The notes: generated by a model from the sequence alone, not told the origin. A DNA stretch of 64,000 nucleotides from PALSA-555 sp963731625 (GCA_963731625.1 CAVSWH010000001.1:992001-1056000), one strand, 5' to 3'. Shown: positions 8,515 through 18,498, counted from the first letter of the stretch. Program-made: numbers and translations.

Positions 8515-10227
8515 CTAGAGCTTGAGGATGTCGACGAGGGGACCGAGCGCGAGCGCCGGCAGGAACGTGAGCGCCCCGACGATCACCAGCACGCCGATGA
8601 CGAGGACGATGAACAGCGGCGTGTGCGTCGGGAAGGTCCCGGACGAGGCGGGCACGGTCTGCTTGCGCACGAGCGAGCCGGCGAGCGCCAGCGTGGGGAT
8701 GATGAGGAAGAACCGTCCCACGAGCATCACGAACGCGAGGGCGTCGTTGAGGAAGGCGGTGTTGGCATTGAGCCCGGCGAACGCCGAGCCGTTGTTGTTC
8801 GCCGCCGACGTGAACGCGTAGAGCAGCTCACTGAACCCGTGCGCGCCCGGGTTCGTGATCGACACCTGCTTGACCGATGTGACGAACGTGGCGACGGCGA
8901 CGCCGCCGAGGAGCACGAGCGGCATCGCGAGGATGTAGAGCGCGACGAGCTTCACCTCGGAGGCCTGAATCTTCTTGCCTAAGTACTCCGGTGTTCGCCC
9001 GACCATGAGCCCCGCGATGAACACCGACAAGATCGCGAACACCAGCAGGCCGTTCAGCCCCACGCCGACGCCGCCCGGTGAGACCTCGCCGAGCTTCATC
9101 AGCGCCAGGAGGAGGAACCCGCCCGCCGGCGTGAAGCTGTCGTGCATCGAGTTCACGGAGCCGTTCGACGTGCCGGTCGTCGAGGCGGCCCACAGCGCCG
9201 AGCCGCCCGGCCCGATCCGCACCTCCTTGCCCTCCATGTTCCCGCCGGGTTGGGAGGCGGTCGCGACCTCGGTCGCGCCCTGTTGGGAGAGCCGCGGGTT
9301 GCCGTTCGTCTCGAGGACCATGACGCCGATCGAGGCCCCGAGCCACACGACAAACATGATCGTGAACACCGCGTAGCCCTGCCGTTTGTCCTTCACGACG
9401 CGGCCGAATGTGAAGGCCAGGGCGAACGGGATGAGGAGGATGGCGTAGAGCTCGAGGAAGTCGGTCAGGTTCGTCGGGTTCGAGAACGGGTGCGCCGAGT
9501 TCGTGTTGAAGAAGTCGCCGCCGTTGGTCCCCAGCTGCTTGATCGACTCCATGCTGGCGTTGGGCCCGCCGGGGATCTGCTGGGTCGCGCCGGTGATCGT
9601 GTGCGCGGTGGTGAAGCCGTGCGTGTTCTGGATCACTCCCTGGGTCAACAGGACGATCGCGAACACGAACGACAGCGGCAACAGGATCCGAAGCGTCGTC
9701 CGCACGACGTCGACCCAGAAGTTCCCGACCGTGCGCTGCCCGGCGCGGGACAGGCCGCGGAGGAGCGCGGCCATCACCGCGAGCCCCGCCGCGGCGGAGA
9801 CGAACTGCTGGACGGTGAGCCCGACCATCTGGGTGAGGTGGCTCATCGTCGACTCGCCGCCGTAGGCCTGCCAGTTCGTGTTCGTGACGAAGCTGACCGC
9901 GGTGTTCATCGACAGCGCCGGCGCGACGTTCGCCACGCTCGTCGGGTTGAAGGGCAGGCTCGACTGGACCCGCTGGAGCACGTAGAGGATGACGATGCCG
10001 ACGACGCTGAACGCGAGGAGCGAGGCGGCGTAGATCGTCCAGCGCTGCTCACGCTTCGGGTTGATGCGACAGAACCGGTAGATGACCCGCTCGACGGGAA
10101 CGAAGACCCGGTCGCCGATCATCGGGCCACCGTCGTAGACCCGGGCGATGTACGCGCCGAGCGGAGGGGCCGTGACCGCGATGAGCGCGATGAGCGCGAG
10201 GAGCTCCGCCGCGTCCGCGAACGTCAT
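8515..10227 (-). CDS. kdpA: Potassium-transporting ATPase A chain KdpA
   Basis: The 570-residue polytopic protein is the K+-binding, channel-like subunit, with four repeated pore-type segments. Selectivity-filter regions are visible around NWQAYGGE, LGTNGGDFFN, VGVGLNG and NNNGSAFAG. It binds K+ outside the cell and passes it through a membrane tunnel to KdpB. Its ATG overlaps the TGA of kdpF by one base (TGATG). It lies second to third in the operon. No oddities were seen. Confidence 0.97.
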   Translation of the reverse strand: MTFADAAELLALIALIAVTAPPLGAYIARVYDGGPMIGDRVFVPVERVIYRFCRINPKREQRWTIYAASLLAFSVVGIVILYVLQRVQSSLPFNPTSVANVAPALSMNTAVSFVTNTNWQAYGGESTMSHLTQMVGLTVQQFVSAAAGLAVMAALLRGLSRAGQRTVGNFWVDVVRTTLRILLPLSFVFAIVLLTQGVIQNTHGFTTAHTITGATQQIPGGPNASMESIKQLGTNGGDFFNTNSAHPFSNPTNLTDFLELYAILLIPFALAFTFGRVVKDKRQGYAVFTIMFVVWLGASIGVMVLETNGNPRLSQQGATEVATASQPGGNMEGKEVRIGPGGSALWAASTTGTSNGSVNSMHDSFTPAGGFLLLALMKLGEVSPGGVGVGLNGLLVFAILSVFIAGLMVGRTPEYLGKKIQASEVKLVALYILAMPLVLLGGVAVATFVTSVKQVSITNPGAHGFSELLYAFTSAANNNGSAFAGLNANTAFLNDALAFVMLVGRFFLIIPTLALAGSLVRKQTVPASSGTFPTHTPLFIVLVIGVLVIVGALTFLPALALGPLVDILKL

Positions 10228-10316
10228 CAGAAGCGCTCGGGGTACAGCAGCGCCGCGACGAGGTAGCCGGCCAGCAGGACGGCGAGGACCAGCCCGACGA
10301 TGTTGTCCGCGGTCAT
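10227..10316 (-). CDS. kdpF: Potassium-transporting ATPase F chain KdpF (29 residues)
   Basis: Immediately upstream of kdpA is a 29-codon frame reading MTADNIVGLVLAVLLAGYLV and ending AALLYPERF. It is a single membrane helix followed by a YPE-type ending, which is characteristic of KdpF. KdpF is a small lipid-like stabilising subunit of the KdpFABC complex. Its ATG overlaps the stop of the upstream small membrane-protein gene in ATGA, and its TGA overlaps the kdpA ATG. The gene is easily missed because of its size. Confidence 0.93.
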   Translation of the reverse strand: MTADNIVGLVLAVLLAGYLVAALLYPERF

Positions 10317-10468
10317 CCGGCCGCGGGCTCGCTCGTCGGTGCCCCCGTCGTGTCCTCGGCGGGCAACGCCTCGCTGTCCGGCCCGATGATCCAGTCGCAC
10401 GCCCGGACGTAGAGGAAGCAGAGCGCGAAGAACCCGACGAGGAACAGCGCTACGAAGAGATCGGCCAC
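10313..10468 (-). CDS. Small membrane protein encoded at the head of the kdp operon
   Basis: From a GTG at 10468 the frame encodes 51 residues: a strongly hydrophobic segment (ADLFVALFLVGFFALCFLYV), then RACDWIIGPD and an acidic, Pro/Ala-rich tail. An AGGGGG ribosome-binding site sits just upstream of this GTG. The longer upstream extension is Arg-rich and looks non-coding, so the short form is preferred. The stop overlaps the kdpF start in ATGA, tying the gene to the Kdp complex. From memory, similar small proteins occur before kdpF in other actinobacteria, but no function is known to me. It could be an extra Kdp subunit or a regulator of assembly. Confidence 0.75.
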   Translation of the reverse strand: MADLFVALFLVGFFALCFLYVRACDWIIGPDSEALPAEDTTGAPTSEPAAG

Positions 10469-10519
10469 CGCAGACCCCCTGGCTCGTGACCCGCCGCCCG
10501 CGCGGCGTCTTCGGGATCT

Positions 10520-10589
10520 CTTACCGGTTCGCGACACCGCAGGGAACCGTCTTAACGCCTGCTTAGCGCAGTGCGACGAACACTTAGCG
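10520..10589 (-). promoter_or_regulatory. Candidate KdpE operator: four CTTANCG direct repeats in helical phase
   Basis: On the plus strand the heptamer CTTANCG occurs at 10520 (CTTACCG), 10551 (CTTAACG), 10562 (CTTAGCG) and 10583 (CTTAGCG). The spacings of 31, 11 and 21 bp are close to three, one and two helical turns. On the coding strand of kdp the repeat reads CGNTAAG. OmpR-family regulators bind tandem direct repeats with about 11-bp period, and the array lies upstream of the first kdp-operon gene. Assignment to KdpE is inference from position and spacing. The remainder of 10469-10676 shows no gene. Confidence 0.5.
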
Positions 10590-10676
10590 GCCGCGCAATA
10601 TCCCTGGTCAGCGCCCGATCCCGCCGGCGAATCCTCGCCCGCGCCGCGCGGAGGACGCCGATAGGGTGGGTCGATC

Positions 10677-10769
10677 GCACGGGAGCCCGGTGGGACCGGG
10701 CTGAGAGGAGGGCTGTCGAGCCCTCGACCGTTGGAACCTGATCCGGGTCATGCCGGCGAAGGGAGGAGG
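10677..10769 (+). promoter_or_regulatory. TPP riboswitch (THI element)
   Basis: The segment carries the conserved core of the thiamine pyrophosphate aptamer: CTGAGA at about 10701-10706 after a GGGAGCCCGG...CCGGG hairpin, then GAACCTGATCCGGGT, ATGCCGGCGAAGGGAGG and the closing strand. It lies directly before the thiamine biosynthesis operon. The last aptamer bases run straight into GGAGGAGGG, which serves as the ribosome-binding site for the GTG at 10770. TPP binding would therefore most simply block translation initiation of thiE. Confidence 0.93.
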
Positions 10770-11396
10770 GTGACGCTCGGTCGGCTGCACGTCGTGACCG
10801 ACACCCGCCCCGGTCGCGAGCCGCTGCGTACCGTGGCCGCCGCCCTCGACGCCGGCGCCCCGGTCGTCCAGGTCCACGCGAAGGCGTGGACGGACGCCGA
10901 CGTGTACGAGCTGGCCTGCCGCGTCGCCGATCTCTGCGCCGCCCACGGCGCCACCTGCGTCGTGAACGACCGCCCCGACGTCGCCGTGGCGGTCGACGCG
11001 GGCGGCGCGCACGTCGGCGAGGACGATCTGCCGGTGGCCGCGGCCCGGCGCGTGCTCGGCCCGTCCCGGGTCCTCGGGGCGACGGCACGCGAGCCGGCGA
11101 CGGCCCTCGCGCACGAGGGGGCGGGTGCCTCCTACCTCGGGGTGGGACCGGCCTACGCCACGACGACGAAGGCTGGCCTGCCGGCAGCGCTCGGCCCCGA
11201 CGGCGTCGGCGCGGTCGCCGCCGCGGTCGCGATCCCGGTCGTGGCCGTCGCCGCGGTGACGACCGCACGCGTCGCCGCCCTGCTCGAGGCCGGCGCGTAC
11301 GGGGTCGCGGTGATCAGCGCCGTGTCCGACGCCGCGGACCCGGCCCGCGCCACCGAGGCCTTGCTCCGGGCGATCGACGCGGCGGCGCCGCGGTGA
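10770..11396 (+). CDS. thiE: Thiamine phosphate synthase ThiE
   Basis: The 208-residue TIM-barrel protein matches ThiE, which joins HMP pyrophosphate and thiazole phosphate to form thiamine phosphate. Visible motifs are LHVVTDTR at the start, VNDRPDVAVAVDAGGAHVG, LGATARE for phosphate binding and YLGVGPAYATTTKAG near residue 130. The usual Q-x-R-x-K is altered to QVHAK. The GTG at 10770 is chosen because it follows GGAGGAGGG; an ATG at 10731 lies inside the riboswitch and is not credible. The gene overlaps thiO by 4 bp. A second ThiE-like gene in the operon leaves open which of the two is the main synthase. Confidence 0.85.
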   Translation: MTLGRLHVVTDTRPGREPLRTVAAALDAGAPVVQVHAKAWTDADVYELACRVADLCAAHGATCVVNDRPDVAVAVDAGGAHVGEDDLPVAAARRVLGPSRVLGATAREPATALAHEGAGASYLGVGPAYATTTKAGLPAALGPDGVGAVAAAVAIPVVAVAAVTTARVAALLEAGAYGVAVISAVSDAADPARATEALLRAIDAAAPR

Positions 11397-12481
11397 CCCG
11401 CGCCACGATCGTCGGCGGCGGCGTGATCGGGCTGGCTATCGCGTGGCGCCTCGCCGGGCGCGGCGTGGCCTGCACCGTCGCGGACCCGAACCCGGGCAGC
11501 GGCGCCAGCGACGTCGCCGCCGGGATGCTCGCCCCCGTCACCGAGGTCCACTACGGCGAGGAGCCGCTCCTCGGTCTGAACCTCGAGTCGGCGCGACGCT
11601 GGCCGTCGTTCGTCGACGAGCTCGAGGCGGGGTCCGACCCGTCCGTCGGCTACCGGCGTGAGGGGACGCTCACCGTCGCCGTGCACGACGACGACCGCCG
11701 CGCGCTGGACGTGCTCGTCCGGTTCCAGCAGCAGCTCGACCTGCCCGTCGAGCCCCAGACCGGGCGGTCGTGTCGCGAGCTGGAGCCCTCGCTGACACCG
11801 CGGGTGCGCGGGGGCGCGCTCGTCCCGGGCGACCGCCAGGTCGACCCCCGCGCCCTCGTCACGGCGCTCGGCATCGCGTGCGAGCGCGCCGGCGTCGCGC
11901 TCCGACCCGAGCCCGTGACGTCGATCGGCACGGGCCCGCGCGTCACCTTTCCGGGCGGCGAGCGGCTCGACAGCGACGTGGTCGTCGTCGCCGCGGGCTG
12001 TCGCAGCGCCGCGCTCGTCGACCTCCCGGTCCGACCCGTGAAAGGACAGATCCTCCGGCTGCGCGGCGACGTGGCGAGCCTGCTGCACCGCACGGTGCGC
12101 GGCCTGGCCGACGGCGTCGCCGTGTACCTCGTGCCGCGGGCCGACGGGCACCTCGTCGTCGGCGCCACCGTGGAGGAGCAGGGCTTCGACGAGACGGTCA
12201 CGGCCGGGGCGGTGCACGCCCTCCTCACCGCGGCCACGCAGCTCGTGCCCGGCGTCGCCGAGCTCGAGCTGACCGAGGCCCGCGCCGGCCTGCGCCCGGG
12301 CACGCCGGACAACGCGCCGATCCTCGGTCCCCTCCCCGACCGGGAGGGTGTCCTCGCCGCGACCGGACACTTCCGCAACGGGATCCTGCTCGCCCCGGTC
12401 ACCGCCGACGTCATCGCCGATCTGGTCACGACCGGCTCGAGCGCACGGGCGGCGCCGTTCGGGCCGGAGCGCTTCCGATGA
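11393..12481 (+). CDS. thiO: Glycine oxidase ThiO
   Basis: The 362-residue FAD-dependent amine oxidase of the DAO family starts with the dinucleotide-binding motif IVGGGVIGLAIAWRLAGRG. It contains ASDVAAGMLAP and ends with a GLRPGTPDNAPILG...TGHFRNGILLAP flavin-binding region, the ThiO signature. It oxidises glycine to dehydroglycine for thiazole synthesis. The GTG start at 11393 overlaps the thiE stop (GTGA), and the gene ends overlapping thiS. Context within the thi operon supports ThiO over other DAO-family oxidases. Confidence 0.93.
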   Translation: MTRATIVGGGVIGLAIAWRLAGRGVACTVADPNPGSGASDVAAGMLAPVTEVHYGEEPLLGLNLESARRWPSFVDELEAGSDPSVGYRREGTLTVAVHDDDRRALDVLVRFQQQLDLPVEPQTGRSCRELEPSLTPRVRGGALVPGDRQVDPRALVTALGIACERAGVALRPEPVTSIGTGPRVTFPGGERLDSDVVVVAAGCRSAALVDLPVRPVKGQILRLRGDVASLLHRTVRGLADGVAVYLVPRADGHLVVGATVEEQGFDETVTAGAVHALLTAATQLVPGVAELELTEARAGLRPGTPDNAPILGPLPDREGVLAATGHFRNGILLAPVTADVIADLVTTGSSARAAPFGPERFR

Positions 12482-12678
12482 TGCTCACCGTGAACGGCGC
12501 ACCGGCCGAGCTCGATCCCGATTCGACGGTCGCGACGCTCGTCGAGCGGCTGGGCCGGGATCCCCGCGGGGTGGCCGTCGCGCTCAACGAGGACGTGGTG
12601 CCACGGGGGAACTGGTCGGCGACGCGTCTGCGCGCCGGCGACCGCGTCGAGGTGCTGCGCGCCGCGCAAGGAGGATGA
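12478..12678 (+). CDS. thiS: Sulfur carrier protein ThiS
   Basis: The 66-residue ubiquitin-like protein begins MMLTVNGAPAEL and ends AAQGG. The C-terminal Gly-Gly is converted to a thiocarboxylate that donates sulfur to ThiG. NGAP, VALNEDVVPR and the RAGDRVEVL strand before the tail are ThiS hallmarks. The start is ATG at 12478, overlapping the thiO stop; ATG at 12481 is an equal alternative. thiG follows 3 bp after the stop. No thiF-type adenylyltransferase gene is in the window. Confidence 0.93.
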   Translation: MMLTVNGAPAELDPDSTVATLVERLGRDPRGVAVALNEDVVPRGNWSATRLRAGDRVEVLRAAQGG

Positions 12679-12681
12679 CGC

Positions 12682-13452
12682 ATGGATGACCCGTTCCCCC
12701 TCGCCGGCACGTCGCTGGCGTCGCGGCTGATCCTCGGCACGGGCGGCGCGCCGAGCCTGACGACGCTCGAGCGCGCGATCGTCGCCTCCGGCGCGGAGGT
12801 GGTGACGGTGGCGCTGCGACGCATCGCCCCCCGGGCGCCCGGCTCGCTCGTCGACGTGCTCGAGCGCACGGGCGTCCGCACCCTCCCGAACACCGCAGGG
12901 TGCTTCACCGCCCGGGAGGCCGTGCTGACCGCGAAGCTGGCCCGCGACGCCTTCGCGACCGACTGGATCAAGCTCGAGGTGATCGCGGACGAGCGCACGC
13001 TGCTCCCCGACCCGGTCGAGCTGCTGCACGCCGCCGAGCAGCTCGTCGACGACGGCTTCGTGGTGCTCCCCTACACGAACGACGACCCGGTGAGCGCGGT
13101 GCGCCTCGCCGAGCTCGGCTGCGCCGCGGTCATGCCGCTCGGCTCACCGATCGGGAGCGGCATGGGGATCCGCAATCCCTACAACCTGGCGATCATCCGC
13201 GAGCAGGTCACCGTGCCGGTCATCCTCGACGCGGGCGTCGGCACCGCGTCCGACGCGGCGCTGGCCATGGAGCTCGGCTGCGACGGCGTGCTGCTCGCCT
13301 CGGCGGTGACGCGCGCGCGCGATCCCGAGCAGATGGCCGAGGCCATGCGGCGCGCCGTCGAGGCCGGTCGGCTCGCGCACCTCGCCGGCCGGATCCCCCG
13401 CCGCCTCTACGCCGAGTCGTCGACGGCCTGGGAGGGGCGACCCGACCTGTGA
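12682..13452 (+). CDS. thiG: Thiazole synthase ThiG
   Basis: The 256-residue (beta/alpha)8 enzyme builds the thiazole phosphate of thiamine from deoxyxylulose phosphate, dehydroglycine and ThiS-thiocarboxylate. The Schiff-base lysine is Lys97 in DWIKLEVI. Other markers are RLILGTGG, LPNTAGC, VLPYTNDDP, VMPLGSPIGSG and VILDAGVGTASDAA. AAGGAGG precedes its ATG. The next gene begins inside its stop codon (GTGA at 13449). Confidence 0.96.
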   Translation: MDDPFPLAGTSLASRLILGTGGAPSLTTLERAIVASGAEVVTVALRRIAPRAPGSLVDVLERTGVRTLPNTAGCFTAREAVLTAKLARDAFATDWIKLEVIADERTLLPDPVELLHAAEQLVDDGFVVLPYTNDDPVSAVRLAELGCAAVMPLGSPIGSGMGIRNPYNLAIIREQVTVPVILDAGVGTASDAALAMELGCDGVLLASAVTRARDPEQMAEAMRRAVEAGRLAHLAGRIPRRLYAESSTAWEGRPDL

Positions 13453-14051
13453 CCCTGCCCGACCCTCTGCTGGTGCTCACCGACGCGTCCCAGACGTCGG
13501 GCCGGCCGCTGCCCGACGTCGTCGCCGCGGCGACCCGCGGCGGTGCCCGCACGGTGATCCTGCGCGAGAAGCAGCTGCCGTCGGCGCGGCGGGTCCCGCT
13601 CGCCGCGGCGCTCGCCGAGGTCCTCCACGACGTCGGCGGCACCCTCCTCGTCGCCGGCGGGTTCGACGACGCGGGCGTCGCCGTCGACGGCGCGCACCTC
13701 GCCGCGGCGGACCCGTTGCCCGCCGTCCGGCCGCCGATCCTCGGGCGGTCCTGCCACGACGCCGCCGCGCTCCGACGCGCTGCGGCGGAGGGCTGCACCT
13801 ACGCGACGTTGTCCCCGATCTTCCCGTCCGCGTCGAAGCCCGGCTACGGCCCGCCCCTCGGTCCCGATGCGCTGCGCGACGCCCCGCTGCCCGTGTTCGC
13901 GCTTGGTGGCGTCGACGCGGCTCGGACCGTCGCGTGCGTCGCCGCGGGCGCGCACGGCGTCGCGGTGATGGGCGCGGTGATGCGCGCCGAGGACCCGACC
14001 GCCGTCGTCGCGGGTCTCGTCGACGCGCTGCGCCTGGGAGCGTCGCGGTGA
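13449..14051 (+). CDS. Second thiamine phosphate synthase/TenI-like protein
   Basis: The 200-residue TIM-barrel protein belongs to the ThiE/TenI superfamily: VILREKQLPS near residue 38, GAHLAAADP, ILGRSCHD and YATLSPIFPSASKPGYGPPLG. It keeps the R-E-K motif that the first ThiE-like protein lacks. It starts at GTG 13449 overlapping thiG and overlaps thiD at its end. It may be the true ThiE, or act like TenI, which speeds thiazole tautomerisation in Bacillus. Sequence reading alone does not decide this. Confidence 0.82.
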   Translation: MTLPDPLLVLTDASQTSGRPLPDVVAAATRGGARTVILREKQLPSARRVPLAAALAEVLHDVGGTLLVAGGFDDAGVAVDGAHLAAADPLPAVRPPILGRSCHDAAALRRAAAEGCTYATLSPIFPSASKPGYGPPLGPDALRDAPLPVFALGGVDAARTVACVAAGAHGVAVMGAVMRAEDPTAVVAGLVDALRLGASR

Positions 14052-14850
14052 CACCACCCGTCGCGCTGACCATCGCCGGCTCCGATTCGGGGGGCGGCGC
14101 CGGGATTCAGGCCGACCTCAAGACCTTCGCCGCGCTCGGTGTGTTCGGCACGTCCGCGATCACCGCGCTGACCGCCCAGCACACCGCCGCGGTCCGCGCC
14201 GTCCGGCCGGTCGACGCCGACTTCGTGGTCGCCCAGGTCGACGCCGTGCTCGAGGACCTGCCGGTCGCCGCGGTGAAGACGGGCCTGCTGGCGACGGCCG
14301 AGACGGTGGACGCGATCGCCGAGCTCGCGGCGACCGGCCGCCTGCCCAACCTGGTCGTCGACCCGGTCATGGTGTCGTCGACCGGCACCCGGCTCCTCGC
14401 CGGCGACGCGGCGCGCGCCTACCGCGAGCGGCTGCTCCCGCACGCCCGGGTCATGACGCCGAACTGCCGCGAGGCGGCCGCGCTGCTCGACCGCCCGATC
14501 GACGGCGTCGCCGACCAGCGCGACGCCGCCCAGGCCCTCGCGGCGCTCGGCCCGGCCATCGTCGTCGTGACCGGCGGCGACGGGCGCGCCGGCGGCGACG
14601 CGGTCGATGTCGTCGTCGGCGTCGACGGGCTCGACGAGCTCGCACGCCCGCGCGTCGACACGGCGAACACGCACGGGTCGGGGTGCAGCTTCGCCGCCGC
14701 GATCGCCGCCGGCCTGGCCCGCGGGTGTTCCCCGCTCGCCGCGCTGGAGACGGCGAAGGCGTTCGTGCACGAGGCGATCCGTGCCGCGGCCGCCTGGCAG
14801 CTCGGGGCCGGCCACGGCCCGTTGAACCACTTTCTCTGGGAGGAGACGCC

Positions 14851-14854
<4 letters not shown>
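14048..14854 (+). CDS. thiD: Hydroxymethylpyrimidine/phosphomethylpyrimidine kinase ThiD
   Basis: The 268-residue ribokinase-fold kinase phosphorylates HMP and HMP phosphate to HMP pyrophosphate. Motifs include AGSDSGGGAGIQADLKTF at the start, ITALTAQ, VDPVMVSSTGTRLL, TPNCREAAAL, VVVTGGDG and the anion hole/catalytic base in NTHGSGCSFAAAIAA. The GTG start overlaps the preceding stop in GTGA, and the 3' end overlaps thiC in ATGA. Length and motifs are normal. Confidence 0.96.
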
Positions 14855-16560
<1,706 letters not shown>

Positions 16561-16570
16561 CGCGCGACGG

Positions 16571-16858
16571 ATGAGCGGGATCCCAGTTCCCGCGGCGGTC
16601 GACGTCGACCGACGCGTCGGGCTGCGCATGACGTGGGAAGACGGGTCGGTGACGACGATCGACCTCGACACGCTCCGGCAGCGCTGCCCCTGCGCCGAGT
16701 GCCGTAGCCGGCGCGACCGCGGCGAGCCGGTGGCGCCGGGCGCGTCGGCGCTGCGGATTGCCGACGCCGAGACGGTCGGCGGGTACGGGCTCGGCGTCAC
16801 CTGGGGCGACGGGCACCGCACCGGCATCTACAGCTGGGAGCTGCTCCGCACCCTGTGA
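16571..16858 (+). CDS. DUF971 (gamma-butyrobetaine hydroxylase-like N-terminal domain) protein
   Basis: This 95-residue protein has the DUF971 pattern: RVGLRMTWEDGS, then LDTLRQRCPCAEC near residues 33-40, then a G.YGLGVTWGDGHRTGIYSWELLRTL ending. The CPCAEC cysteines suggest metal binding. DUF971 domains are found alone, or fused to Mrp-type Fe-S carrier proteins. It starts 10 bp after thiC and is probably co-transcribed. A role in Fe-S supply to ThiC is possible, but that is inference. Confidence 0.85.
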   Translation: MSGIPVPAAVDVDRRVGLRMTWEDGSVTTIDLDTLRQRCPCAECRSRRDRGEPVAPGASALRIADAETVGGYGLGVTWGDGHRTGIYSWELLRTL

Positions 16859-16998
16859 CGCGACGGAGCCCCGAACAAGCTCGCTCGGCGGTTCCGGGTG
16901 GAACGCCTCGCTTCCCCGCTCGGGACTCCACGTCGACGGTAAGCCCGCGGCCGCGGCAGGTCAAGAGCGGACGAGCGCCGTGGGCTTCTCGGGCCGGG

Positions 16999-18498
16999 TT
17001 AGGAGGTTTGCGCCGGGAGGTGCTGCACGTCGGGCGGCGACGGGGGCGCGCCGAAGCACTCCCGTGACACCAGCTGGTCGCTGAGGCCTTGGATGGGTAG
17101 GGACGGCACGTGCAGGTTCGGTGGCCGGGTGAGGTCGAGGGTGCTCGTGAGGTCCGAGGTGACGCCGCGACGCCAGGCCGAGAGGTTCGGCACCTCGACG
17201 TCGAAACGGGTCTCGAGGAAGCGGAGCACCGACGTGTGGTCGGCGACGTCGGAGTTGATGTGACCCCCGCGGCTGTACGGGGAGAGGACGAGCAGCGGCA
17301 CACGGAAGCCGAGGCCGATCGGCCCGGCGATCCCGGCCGCGGCGGTCGGGAGCGGCGAGGTGGTGAGGTACTCGCCGGCCGTGCCCGGCGGTGCCGTCGG
17401 CGGCGCGACATGGTCGAAGAAGCCGCCGTTCTCGTCCCACGTCACGAACATCACCGTCTGGGCCCAGACCTGCGGGTTGCGCATGAGCGCCTGGAGGATC
17501 TGGCCGGTCACGCGCGCGCCGGTGTTGGACGGCGCGGGCGGGTGCTCGTCGTGCATGGGCGGGGCGTAGACCCAGCTGACCGACGGGAGCGTCCCGGCCT
17601 CGATGTCCGCGACAAAATCGGCGGGGTAGGTCGGCGTGAACGCGTGCTGGTACAGCACCGAGCTCGGGTCCGCGTACTGCTGGTAGGTGATGAGGATGTT
17701 GTTCGTGAGCGGCGTCGACTGCAGGCTGCCGGGCGCCTGGTACACCTTCCACGAGACGCCCTCGGACTGGAGCCGCTCGGGCATCGTCGTCCACGAGTAG
17801 CGCGCCGCGTTCGTTGCGACGGTCGACGGCGGCACCGCGGCGACGTTCGGCGCATTCGTCACGACCGGCCCACCCGCGACGCCATCGGGGTCGAGCGTCG
17901 CCGCCATCCCGTAGTGGTGGTTCGGGTCGCTCGGCGCCATCACGGAGCAGTGGTACTGGTCGCAGAGCGTGAACGCGTCGGCCAGCGCGTAGTAGAGGGG
18001 CAGGTCCTGGCGCTCGTAGTAGCCCATGATCTGCGGTGCGGCCGCGCGGCCGTCGACGGCGGTGTGCGCGATGACCCACCGGTCCATCGCCCCGTGGTTC
18101 CACGAGAAGTGCTGGGGCCCCCACTCGTGGGTCGGGTTCACCGTGCAGGCGGCGTTCATCGTCTGGGTGTCGAGGTGCCACGGCAGGAGCTCGCCCCGGG
18201 GGGAACCCGTCGTCTGCTCGGGGTCGGCCTGCGCGAACACGCCGGGCTTGCCCTTCGGGTGGTCGTTGAAGCCGAGCCCCTTGCGGTACGCACCGAAGTA
18301 GTGGTCGTAGGAGCGGTTCTCCTGCAGGAGGACCACCACGTGCTGGATCTTCTGGAGGTCCGCCGGCGTCGGTGGCACGACCGGACGCGCCGCCGTGGCG
18401 GCCGATCCGGGCAGCGTCGGAGCGAGGCCGCGCCACGAACCGAGGGCAGCGCCGGCACCCAGCACCGCCGCGCCGCGCAAGAACTCCCGCCGATCCAC
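16999..18498 (-). CDS. Tat-exported phosphoesterase family protein (phospholipase C/acid phosphatase type)
   Basis: The 499-residue protein begins with a twin-arginine signal peptide (DRREFLRGAAVLGAGAALG). The mature region opens with IQHVVVLLQENRSYDHYFGAY, the signature of the bacterial phospholipase C/AcpA phosphoesterase family. Further family motifs are DAFTLCDQYHCSV, FVTWDENGGFFDHVAPP and RVPLLVLSPYSRGG. It should act outside the membrane on phosphate esters or phospholipids; the substrate is not determined. The start is the GTG at 18498 behind GAGGA. The 140 bp between its end and the convergent DUF971 gene hold nothing clear. Confidence 0.9.
   Translation of the reverse strand: MDRREFLRGAAVLGAGAALGSWRGLAPTLPGSAATAARPVVPPTPADLQKIQHVVVLLQENRSYDHYFGAYRKGLGFNDHPKGKPGVFAQADPEQTTGSPRGELLPWHLDTQTMNAACTVNPTHEWGPQHFSWNHGAMDRWVIAHTAVDGRAAAPQIMGYYERQDLPLYYALADAFTLCDQYHCSVMAPSDPNHHYGMAATLDPDGVAGGPVVTNAPNVAAVPPSTVATNAARYSWTTMPERLQSEGVSWKVYQAPGSLQSTPLTNNILITYQQYADPSSVLYQHAFTPTYPADFVADIEAGTLPSVSWVYAPPMHDEHPPAPSNTGARVTGQILQALMRNPQVWAQTVMFVTWDENGGFFDHVAPPTAPPGTAGEYLTTSPLPTAAAGIAGPIGLGFRVPLLVLSPYSRGGHINSDVADHTSVLRFLETRFDVEVPNLSAWRRGVTSDLTSTLDLTRPPNLHVPSLPIQGLSDQLVSRECFGAPPSPPDVQHLPAQTS

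Noticed and set aside
10731..10769. ATG at 10731 as an upstream start for thiE
   Set aside because: It lies within the conserved TPP aptamer; GTG 10770 has the ribosome-binding site and the homologous N-terminus.
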